Source: JBLHUT01 sp047629975 (GTDB lineage: Bacteria; Pseudomonadota; Alphaproteobacteria; Rhodobacterales; Rhodobacteraceae). Taken from it: a stretch of DNA of 6,878 nucleotides. The notes under the pieces are model-generated. The model ran no database searches. It was not told the origin of the DNA and saw nothing but the letters and a program-made list of their open reading frames with translations. How positions within the stretch are numbered: the stretch's first letter is position 1; each line of letters starts with the position of its first letter. This document shows positions 1-5,927 of this stretch, in pieces. The stretch spans positions 1 to 6,878 of the forward strand of contig JBLHUT010000198.1 of assembly GCA_047629975.1 (NCBI GenBank), given 5' to 3'. The translations under genes were made by a program, and so were the position numbers.

Positions 1-609
1 TGGTGGCTGTTGTCGAACGCGCCCGAAAGCAGCGACAGCGAATTCACGTGGGAGAAGTTTCAGGCCGGTGTAAACAAGGATCTGGCCGATGTTCTGGGTA
101 ATTTTGTCAGCCGCATCACCAAGTTCTGTCGCTCCAAGTTCGGCGAGGAAGTCCCCGCAGGCGGGGAGCTTACCGAACTGGGAGCCAAACTGATCGCAGA
201 GCTAGAGATACGCATCGCAGCCTACGTCGGCCACATGGAGGCCATGGAGGTCCGCAAATCTGCCGCTGAATTGCGCGCGATCTGGGCGGCGGGCAACGAG
301 TTTTTGCAAGCAGCCGCCCCGTGGAGCACCTTCAAGACCGATCCAGACACCGCCGCCGCCGACACGCGACTGGCCTTGAACCTGATCCGTGTTTACGCGG
401 TTTTGTCACAGCCCTTCGTGCCCGACGCCGCGGCCACGATGCTTGATGCGATCGGATCCGAGGAAACGATGTGGCCCGGACAGATCGGCGCCGCGCTGAC
501 GCGTCTGAAGCCCGGTCACAAATTTACCGTGCCCGATGTGCTGTTCCAAAAGATTACCGACGACGAACGCGCCGCATGGGAAGTGAAGTTTTCGGGCATC
601 CGCAGCTAG
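1..609 (+). CDS. metG: Methionyl-tRNA synthetase, C-terminal part (5' end outside window)
   Basis: MetRS charges tRNA-Met with methionine in the cytoplasm. The reading frame is open from base 1 (first codons read W-W-L-L-S-N-A-P), so the gene enters from the left. The nearest start-like codon, TTG at 10, is not a real start. The 202 visible residues are the end of the class I catalytic/stem-contact region (SNAPESSDSEFTWE) followed by the all-helical anticodon-binding domain, with NKDLADVLGNFVSRI, the EFLQAAAPW segment and LIRVYAVLSQPF. The HIGH and KMSKS motifs must lie upstream. The protein stops soon after the anticodon-binding helices, with no appended EMAP/Trbp111-type tRNA-binding domain. 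This fits the shorter alphaproteobacterial form rather than the longer E. coli form. The stop is TAG at 607-609. Family identity is by recognition and is strong; only the N-terminal part is unseen. Confidence 0.93.
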   Translation, partial: WWLLSNAPESSDSEFTWEKFQAGVNKDLADVLGNFVSRITKFCRSKFGEEVPAGGELTELGAKLIAELEIRIAAYVGHMEAMEVRKSAAELRAIWAAGNEFLQAAAPWSTFKTDPDTAAADTRLALNLIRVYAVLSQPFVPDAAATMLDAIGSEETMWPGQIGAALTRLKPGHKFTVPDVLFQKITDDERAAWEVKFSGIRS

Positions 610-628
610 CAAGGGCTACCCCGAAGCG

Positions 629-651
629 GAGCCTGCACTACGTACAGGCTC
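629..651 (+). promoter_or_regulatory. Hairpin between metG and the ABC ATPase gene
   Basis: GAGCCTG (629-635) is exactly complementary to CAGGCTC (645-651), giving a 7-bp stem with a 9-base loop; one further A-T pair can form inside past a C.A mismatch. No T-run follows, so it is not a convincing intrinsic terminator. The right arm ends only 4 bases before the GGAGG ribosome-binding site (656-660) of the next gene. It could therefore be a weak terminator, an RNA-stability element or a modest translational control. The arms are seen directly; any role is inference. Confidence 0.35.
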
Positions 652-664
652 GATTGGAGGATGC

Positions 665-1321
665 ATGTTGCTCGATGCCCGCGATGTCCACAAAACCTAC
701 CCCGGCGAGAACGGCGGCGTGGCTGTTCTGTCTGGGGTCAGCCTGCAGCTTGCTGCCGGAGAAACTCTGGCGCTGACGGGAGAGTCCGGCAGCGGCAAAA
801 GTACATTCCTTCATCTTCTGGGAGCGCTTGACCGCGCCGATAGCGGCACGATCGTCATCGGGGGCACTGCGCTGAACGGGCTGGACGATGCAGGGCGCGC
901 CGCGCTTCGGCGCGATCACATCGGTCTGGTATTTCAACAGTTCAATTTGATTCCGTCACTGGATGTTGCTGCAAATATTGCCTTTCAGGCCCGGATTGCC
1001 GGACGGTATGATCCCGAATGGGCCGCGGACCTTGCCAACCGGTTGGGTCTGTCAGCCGTGCTTGACCGCTACCCCGAGAGCCTGTCTGGCGGTCAGCAAC
1101 AGCGTGTTGCCATCGCCCGTGCGCTGGCCGGAAGGCCCTCGCTCATTCTTGCCGACGAGCCCACCGGAAATCTGGATGAGACCAGCAGCGATGCGGTGAT
1201 GGCCCTGATGCTGGAACTGGTCACAGATGTCGGTGCAGGATTGCTGATGGTTACCCATTCGACCACGTTGGCGGCGCGGTTGTCACGCCGCGTGCACCTG
1301 TCGGCGGGGCGATTGGCGTGA
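665..1321 (+). CDS. ABC transporter ATP-binding protein, LolD/MacB/YbbA type
   Basis: This is a 218-residue stand-alone nucleotide-binding subunit that would sit on the cytoplasmic face of the membrane and power the FtsX-type permease encoded next. All ABC motifs are intact: Walker A GESGSGKST (39-47), Q-loop in VFQQFNLIPS, signature LSGGQQQR (from 140), Walker B LILADE (160-165) followed by PTGNLD, and the switch histidine in MVTHS (H198). The FNLIPSLDVAANI stretch and the PTGNLD D-loop are typical of the LolD/MacB/FtsE/YbbA group, and the length is normal for it. The ATG at 665 is preceded by GGAGG at 656-660, a slightly short 4-base gap. TTG at 668 is an in-frame alternative with better spacing. 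The stop TGA (1319-1321) overlaps the GTG of the permease (GTGA), indicating translational coupling. The substrate cannot be told from the ATPase. Confidence 0.93.
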   Translation: MLLDARDVHKTYPGENGGVAVLSGVSLQLAAGETLALTGESGSGKSTFLHLLGALDRADSGTIVIGGTALNGLDDAGRAALRRDHIGLVFQQFNLIPSLDVAANIAFQARIAGRYDPEWAADLANRLGLSAVLDRYPESLSGGQQQRVAIARALAGRPSLILADEPTGNLDETSSDAVMALMLELVTDVGAGLLMVTHSTTLAARLSRRVHLSAGRLA

Positions 1322-3741
1322 TCCGGCACAGTCTTTCGGCGCTCTTGTCCCATTGGCGCAAACAGCCGCTGCAACTGGCAACCCTGATTATCGGTCTGGC
1401 GCTGGCTACGGCGCTTTGGTCCGCCGTGCAGGCCGTCAACGGGCAGGCAAAGCGTAGTTATGCCGCCGCCGCGGCCGTTTTTGGCGGCGACGCGTTCGAC
1501 ACGCTGGTCGATGCCACCGGCGGTGTGATTTCGATCGAGACGTATGTGGCGCTGCGGCGTTCGGGCTGGCTTGTGTCACCGGTCATCGAGCGTGACCTGC
1601 AAAGCGCGGGAAACACACTGCGGATTGTCGGGCTGGAGCCGCTAACCGCGCCGCCCGCCAGCCTGCCTGCGCAAATGCGCGCGGCGATGTCCGGCGACCC
1701 GGCGCAATTGTTGATGCGCCCGGGGCTTGGCTTTGCCGCCCCCGAACTGATTGCCGCCCGCTCGCAAGACGCACCCGGTTCTGTGTCCTTTCCGGTCTTG
1801 CGGCCCTCGCCGGATGTGCCAGCCGGCACGATTGTGACCGATATCGGCACCGCGCGCGCTCTTGTCGGAAACGGGTTTGACAGGTTGCTTGTGCAACCCG
1901 ATCAACCGCTATTGCGCCCGGCATTGGCCGACGTGGCACCCAGCTTGATACGACAACCGGCACAAAGTACGAGCGATATCGGGCGGCTGACCGATAGTTT
2001 TCATTTGAACCTGACCGCTTTCGGGCTGTTGTCGTTTGTGGTGGGGCTGTTCATCGTTCATGCAGGCATCGGGCTTGCGTTCGAGCAAAGGCGCGGGCTG
2101 TTGCGGACCTTGCGGGCGCTTGGTGTGCCGTTGCGCGTGCTGGTGTTCTTGTTGCTGGGTGAACTTGTGGGGTTGGCTTTGCTGGCCGGGGCGATTGGTG
2201 TGGGTCTGGGCTATCTGATTGCCGGGGCCTTACTGCCCGACGTGGCCGCAACGTTGCGCGGCCTTTACGGTGCGTCCGTGTCAGGCGGGCTGGAGTTCCG
2301 GCCGCAATGGGCGCTGGCGGGTCTGGGGATTGCCTTGCTCGGCAGTGGTGTCGCGGCCGCAGACGGGCTTTGGTCGGTTATCAGGATGCCCTTGCTGAGC
2401 AGCGCGCAGACCCGCGCGTGGAGCCGCCACTCAACGCGCAGCATCACCGCCCAAGCCGCCATTGGGCTGACATTGATGCTTGGCGGGGCGGTGGCCACTT
2501 TTGTGTTCGATGGCCTGTTGGCAGGGTTTGCTTTGCTTGGCGGATTGCTGATGGGGGCCGCGCTTGTGCTGCCGGCGGTGTTGTCAGCGGCACTCATGCT
2601 TGCGGCACGACTTGCCAAAACAGCAAGGGCACAGTGGTTCTGGGCAGATACACAGCAACAATTGCGCGGCCTGTCGCTTGCGTTGATGGCGCTGATGCTG
2701 GCGCTTGCCACAAACGTGGGCGTCGGCACGATGGTGTCCAGTTTCCGGCTGACGTTTACCGGCTGGCTCGACCAGCGGCTTGCCTCGGAGCTTTACGTCA
2801 CGGCCCGCACGAACGAGGAAGGCGCCGCGATACAGCTCTGGCTTGACGGGCGTGCTGATGCGGTTTTGCCGATCTGGTCTGTCGAGGCTCGACTGGGGGA
2901 CCGCGAGGGCGAGATTTACGGCATCGTCGATCACGCAACCTACCGTGACCACTGGCCCCTGCTCACCGCCCGGCCAGACGTCTGGGACAGTTTGCAAACC
3001 GGTCAAAGTGCGCTGGTCAACGAACAGCTTGCACGACGGCAAGGCCTGTCTGCGGGGGATGAACTTACGCTGGAGCCCGGCTGGCAGGTGGTCGTGGCGG
3101 GCGTCTATTCCGATTTCGGAAATCCGGCCGGTCAGGCGATTGTCGGACTAGACGCACTTACGGCGCGCCACCCCGATCTGGCGCGCCTGCGGTTCGGTAT
3201 TCGCATCCCGCCCGAAAAAGCCGAAAGGTTGCAATCCGGGTTGATCGACGCGCTGGCACTGGAGCCTGCACAAATCACCGATCAGGCCGCAATCAAGGCC
3301 TTCTCGCTCGGGGTGTTCGAGCGCACCTTTACCGTAACCTCGGCGTTGAATGTCCTGACGCTTTCGGTGGCGGGATTTGCGATTTTAACCTCGCTTTTGA
3401 CGCTGGCCACGATCCGGCTGCCACAATTGGCACCGGTCTGGGCCTTGGGGATCACGCGGGCGGAATTGTCACGACTGGAGGTGTTGCGCAGTCTGGTGCT
3501 GGCGGGGTTGACCTGTGCTGTCGCCCTTCCTGTGGGGCTGATGCTTGCGTGGGTGCTGTTGGCGGTCGTGAACGTCGAGGCCTTTGGCTGGCGGCTTCCG
3601 ATGTTCGTCTTTCCGGCCCAGTGGGCAATTTTAATGGCTCTTGCATTGCTGGCTGCCTTACTGGCAAGCGCGCTGCCGGTGTGGCGATTGTCGCGCATGC
3701 AGCCGGCCGATTTTTTGAAGGTGTTTGCAAATGAACGTTAG
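1318..3741 (+). CDS. FtsX-like ABC permease, long two-copy form (about 10 TM)
   Basis: This is the inner-membrane partner of the preceding ATPase, 807 residues long. Hydrophobicity read by eye suggests TM1 at about 16-38, an extracytoplasmic domain to about 228, a three-helix FtsX core at about 232-255, 272-305 and 331-350, then extra hydrophobic stretches at about 378-435. A helix at about 449-472 is followed by a second extracytoplasmic domain to about 670. The second FtsX core lies at about 674-700, 724-750 and 764-787. The post-helix signature EQRRGLLRTLRALGVP (about 254-269) and the ending PVWRLSRMQPADFLK are characteristic of FtsX/MacB-type permeases. Length and two-copy layout resemble E. 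coli YbbP (about 800 residues) rather than the roughly 400-residue LolC/E. The GTG start at 1318 sits in the ATPase stop, with a weak GGGG 8 bases upstream. The 3' end overlaps the next gene by 11 bases. Family members use mechanotransmission rather than classical transport. Cargo is unknown. Confidence 0.9.
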   Translation: MIRHSLSALLSHWRKQPLQLATLIIGLALATALWSAVQAVNGQAKRSYAAAAAVFGGDAFDTLVDATGGVISIETYVALRRSGWLVSPVIERDLQSAGNTLRIVGLEPLTAPPASLPAQMRAAMSGDPAQLLMRPGLGFAAPELIAARSQDAPGSVSFPVLRPSPDVPAGTIVTDIGTARALVGNGFDRLLVQPDQPLLRPALADVAPSLIRQPAQSTSDIGRLTDSFHLNLTAFGLLSFVVGLFIVHAGIGLAFEQRRGLLRTLRALGVPLRVLVFLLLGELVGLALLAGAIGVGLGYLIAGALLPDVAATLRGLYGASVSGGLEFRPQWALAGLGIALLGSGVAAADGLWSVIRMPLLSSAQTRAWSRHSTRSITAQAAIGLTLMLGGAVATFVFDGLLAGFALLGGLLMGAALVLPAVLSAALMLAARLAKTARAQWFWADTQQQLRGLSLALMALMLALATNVGVGTMVSSFRLTFTGWLDQRLASELYVTARTNEEGAAIQLWLDGRADAVLPIWSVEARLGDREGEIYGIVDHATYRDHWPLLTARPDVWDSLQTGQSALVNEQLARRQGLSAGDELTLEPGWQVVVAGVYSDFGNPAGQAIVGLDALTARHPDLARLRFGIRIPPEKAERLQSGLIDALALEPAQITDQAAIKAFSLGVFERTFTVTSALNVLTLSVAGFAILTSLLTLATIRLPQLAPVWALGITRAELSRLEVLRSLVLAGLTCAVALPVGLMLAWVLLAVVNVEAFGWRLPMFVFPAQWAILMALALLAALLASALPVWRLSRMQPADFLKVFANER

Positions 3742-4798
3742 GGGGCTGATTTTCGCGTTGCTGATGCTGCCGGCCACCGCAGGGGCACAGGGCTTTGCCG
3801 GACTTGGCAGCGGTGCCGAGGGGTTTGCCCTGCCCGCTCCCGACCGCACGCTCGAATTTCCGGCCGATCACGCCGCCCATCCCGATTTCAGGATCGAGTG
3901 GTGGTATCTTACCTCGAACCTGACGGGGACCGATGGCATATCTTACGGGGTCCAGTGGACGCTGTTTCGCTCTGCACTCGCTCCGCCCACCGGGGCAGAC
4001 GCGGGTTGGAGCAGTCCGCAGCTTTGGCTGGGCCATGCAGCACTGACAACGCCGACAGCCCATTTTGCGACAGAACGATTTGCCCGTGACGGGATCGGAC
4101 AGGCCGGCGTCCGGCTTGATCCGTTCGTGGCCTACATCGACGAATGGCAGATGCGCGGCCTGCCGGACGCCCGAGACCCGCTTGACGCGCTTGCCCTGTC
4201 GGCGCGCGGGCCGGACTTTGCCTTTGATCTGACGCTGACGGCAAACGGCCCCTTGGTGCTTCAGGGGGCTGCGGGCTATTCGGTCAAGTCTTCGGGGGGC
4301 GAGGCCAGCCATTATTACTCCCAACCGTTTTATTCCGTGTCAGGCGACATCACACTGCCGTCGGGATCTGTTGCTGTCACGGGTCAGGCATGGCTGGACC
4401 GCGAGTGGTCCTCGCAGCCGTTGGCGGGGGAGCAATCGGGATGGGACTGGGTTTCGTTGCATTTTGACGACGGGACGAAGTTGATGGGCTTCCAGTTGCG
4501 CGAGGACGGCGATGGCACCAAGACCTACACCTCTGCCACGTTTATCGCCGCAGACGGCACCGCCACGCATTACGCCAACGGTGCGCTGCGGTTGTCAGCA
4601 GTGGCCGACGCCCGGGTGGCCGACCGGACAGTCCCGGTGAAATGGCGTGTCGAGCTTCCCGCACGGGCAATCGACACTGTTATCACAGCTCTTAACCCAA
4701 ACAGCTGGATGCCGCTTTCGATCCCTTACTGGGAGGGTCCGGTAACAATCGAAGGATCACATCCGGGTGTTGGATATCTTGAAATGACCGGCTATTGA
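3731..4798 (+). CDS. Exported lipocalin-like protein, CrtC/AttH family
   Basis: This 355-residue protein belongs to the AttH/hydroxyneurosporene-synthase (CrtC) family, a tandem lipocalin-like beta-barrel fold that binds or hydrates hydrophobic molecules. I chose ATG 3731 because GAAGG (3717-3721) lies 9 bases upstream; an in-frame TTG at 3725 would be only 3 bases away. The N-terminus is a clear Sec signal: Arg4, hydrophobic residues 5-14, and an AxA cleavage site (A17-G18-A19), so the mature protein begins near Q20 and is periplasmic. No lipobox cysteine is present. Family motifs seen are EWWY (56-59), WLDREWSS (221-228), GWDW ending at residue 240 followed by SLHFDDG, and the terminal GYLEMTGY. 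The gene starts inside the end of the permease gene, so the three form one unit. Context says binding protein or chaperone for a hydrophobic cargo of the ABC system. True carotenoid hydratase activity is less likely, because no carotenoid genes are visible. Confidence 0.9.
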   Translation: MNVRGLIFALLMLPATAGAQGFAGLGSGAEGFALPAPDRTLEFPADHAAHPDFRIEWWYLTSNLTGTDGISYGVQWTLFRSALAPPTGADAGWSSPQLWLGHAALTTPTAHFATERFARDGIGQAGVRLDPFVAYIDEWQMRGLPDARDPLDALALSARGPDFAFDLTLTANGPLVLQGAAGYSVKSSGGEASHYYSQPFYSVSGDITLPSGSVAVTGQAWLDREWSSQPLAGEQSGWDWVSLHFDDGTKLMGFQLREDGDGTKTYTSATFIAADGTATHYANGALRLSAVADARVADRTVPVKWRVELPARAIDTVITALNPNSWMPLSIPYWEGPVTIEGSHPGVGYLEMTGY

Positions 4799-4837
4799 CC
4801 CCTGACTCAAAACACCTGCACCAAAACAACCGGCGCA

Positions 4838-4900
4838 CGGGACACGGGACACGGGACACGGGACACGGGACACGGGACGCGGGACGCGGGACACGGGACG
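4838..4900 (+). repeat. Nine-copy 7-bp tandem repeat, CGGGAC(A/G), G-quadruplex pattern
   Basis: Nine perfect-length units of CGGGACN run without interruption; the seventh base reads A,A,A,A,A,G,G,A,G. CGGCGCA at 4831-4837 may be a decayed tenth unit. The GGG runs begin at 4839, 4846, 4853, 4860, 4867, 4874, 4881, 4888 and 4895, each separated by a 4-base loop (ACAC or ACGC). That satisfies the usual G3-N(1-7) four-tract quadruplex rule twice over on the + strand. The array lies 40 bases after the AttH-like gene and 118 bases before the BKACE start. There are no spacers, so it is not a CRISPR array. Copy number is likely to vary between strains by slippage. Confidence 0.95.
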
Positions 4901-4904
4901 CTTG

Positions 4905-4952
4905 AAAAAAGAACGGCGGCAAGGGGAAATTTTCCGGCAACCGTCGCTTTTT
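4905..4952 (+). terminator. Imperfect A-run/T-run dyad, possible terminator or operator
   Basis: AAAAAAG (4905-4911) can pair with the C plus five Ts at 4947-4952. Inside it ACGG (4913-4916) pairs with CCGT (4941-4944), GC (4919-4920) with GC (4937-4938), and GGAAA (4925-4929) with TTTCC (4931-4935) around a central T. Small internal loops separate these blocks. A stem with G/C blocks ending in T5 would suit a weak rho-independent terminator for the ABC/AttH unit, and the A-run opposite would make it bidirectional. The internal loops and short apex weaken that case, and an operator is equally possible because TTGACA overlaps the right edge. The complementarity is seen; the role is inferred. 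Confidence 0.35.
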
Positions 4953-4956
4953 GACA
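4951..4956 (+). promoter_or_regulatory. Candidate -35 box (TTGACA) for the carnitine operon
   Basis: A perfect TTGACA lies 62 bases before the BKACE start codon, in the only intergenic gap of meaningful size. No good -10 hexamer is found 16-18 bases downstream (CGCGTA or GCGTAA). Alphaproteobacterial -10 elements are often poor, so this remains a candidate. Its overlap with the dyad at 4905-4952 would allow repressor control. Confidence 0.3.
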
Positions 4957-5018
4957 ATCACGCGCGGCCTCTTCGCGTAACCTTGGACCAGCACCTCAAA
5001 ACGACAGGACACCAACCG

Positions 5019-5927
5019 ATGCCACTGCAAATGAACAAGGATGTGTTTATCACATGTGCCGTCACCGGCTCGGGCAGTTCACAAGACCGCAGCCCGCATG
5101 TGCCGCGCTCTCCTGAACAGATCGCCAACAGTGCCATTGCCGCCGCCCGCGCCGGCGCTGCCATCGTACATTGCCACGTGCGCGACCCTGAAACCGGCGT
5201 GCCGTCGCGCGATCTCAAGCTCTACCGCGAGGTCACCGACCGCATCCGCGACGCCGGAACAGATTGCGTGCTTAACCTGACCGCCGGAATGGGGGGGGAC
5301 ATGGTGTTTGGTCCGCCCTCCGCCCCGCTTCCGCTGTCCGCCGGTACCGACATGATCAGCGCCGAGGAGCGCGTCGCCCATATCGCCGAATGCCTGCCCG
5401 AAATCTGTACCCTCGACTGCGGAACGATGAATTTTGCCGAGGCCGATTATGTGATGACCAACACCCCCGGTATGTTGGAAGCAATGGGAAAGATGATGAC
5501 GTCCCTTGGTGTGAAGCCCGAGATCGAGGCCTTTGACACCGGCCACCTTTGGTTGGCAAAAACCCTTGTGGAGCGCGGCATTCTTGAAAGCCCCGCGTTG
5601 GTGCAATTGTGCATGGGCGTACCGTGGGGGGCGCCGGACGACTTGAATACCTTTATGGCGATGGTCAACAACGTGCCGCATGACTGGACGTGGTCGGCCT
5701 TCTCGATCGGGCGCAACGAAATGCCTTATGTTGCGGCCGCTGTGCTGGCGGGGGGCAACGTGCGTGTCGGGCTGGAAGACAACCTGTGGCTTGGCAAAGG
5801 CGAGCTGGCCACCAACGAGGCGCTTGTCACCCGCGCCCGCACGATCATCGAGGCCATGGGGGCCAACGTCATCGGCCCCGACGCGGTACGCGCGAAACTG
5901 GGCCTGACCAAGCGCGCCCCGTCATGA
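5019..5927 (+). CDS. BKACE (DUF849) beta-keto acid cleavage enzyme, probably 3-dehydrocarnitine:acetyl-CoA
   Basis: This 302-residue TIM-barrel enzyme belongs to the BKACE/Kce family, which swaps the acyl part of a beta-keto acid onto CoA from acetyl-CoA and releases acetoacetate. The zinc-binding pair is visible as H51-x-H53 in VHCHVRD. R249, E253 and D254 in VRVGLEDNLW match by spacing the Arg226, Glu230 (third zinc ligand) and Asp231 (catalysis) that I recall for Kce. The early VTGSGSSQDRSPHVP and LNLTAGMGGD segments are also family-typical. ATG 5019 has AGGA at 5006-5009, 9 bases upstream. The frame is open further left to 4902, but that region is intergenic sequence with no family similarity; ATG 5031 lacks a ribosome site. 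The neighbouring carnitine dehydrogenase points to 3-dehydrocarnitine as substrate, giving betainyl-CoA and acetoacetate, as for Pseudomonas CdhC. Specificity is inferred from context; the family call is firm. The stop overlaps the next ATG. Confidence 0.92.
   Translation: MPLQMNKDVFITCAVTGSGSSQDRSPHVPRSPEQIANSAIAAARAGAAIVHCHVRDPETGVPSRDLKLYREVTDRIRDAGTDCVLNLTAGMGGDMVFGPPSAPLPLSAGTDMISAEERVAHIAECLPEICTLDCGTMNFAEADYVMTNTPGMLEAMGKMMTSLGVKPEIEAFDTGHLWLAKTLVERGILESPALVQLCMGVPWGAPDDLNTFMAMVNNVPHDWTWSAFSIGRNEMPYVAAAVLAGGNVRVGLEDNLWLGKGELATNEALVTRARTIIEAMGANVIGPDAVRAKLGLTKRAPS

Noticed and set aside
10..12. TTG at 10 as start of an independent 199-residue gene
   Set aside because: The frame is open to base 1 and the protein is recognisably the C-terminal part of MetRS, so this is an internal codon.
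3725..3727. TTG 3725 as start of the AttH-like gene
   Set aside because: It lies only 3 bases from the GAAGG ribosome site; ATG 3731 has correct spacing and gives a clean signal peptide.
3452..4324. 290-codon minus-strand open frame antisense to the permease and AttH-like genes
   Set aside because: Composition is low-complexity and rich in Arg, Pro and Ala, as expected from the antisense of GC-rich coding DNA. The + strand carries clear protein families over the same bases.
4799..4837. Strong terminator immediately after the AttH-like gene
   Set aside because: I found no stable hairpin with a T-run in these bases; the only dyad lies further downstream, at 4905-4952.
4838..4900. CRISPR-like array
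   Set aside because: Units are 7 bp, contiguous and without spacers; no cas genes are nearby.
4902..5018. N-terminal extension of BKACE from 4902
   Set aside because: The added 39 codons come from the intergenic dyad region and match nothing in the family; AGGA places the start at ATG 5019.
4692..5030. Minus-strand open frames rich in repeated S-R-V-P-R-P and R-V-P-C-P motifs
   Set aside because: The peptide repeats are only the translation of the 7-bp DNA array. The frames overlap the real AttH and BKACE ends and have no ribosome-binding site or family similarity.
5690..5923. N-terminal extension of the SDR back into BKACE
   Set aside because: The extra residues are shadow translation of the BKACE gene; the SDR fold starts right after ATG 5924, at QRVVITAG.
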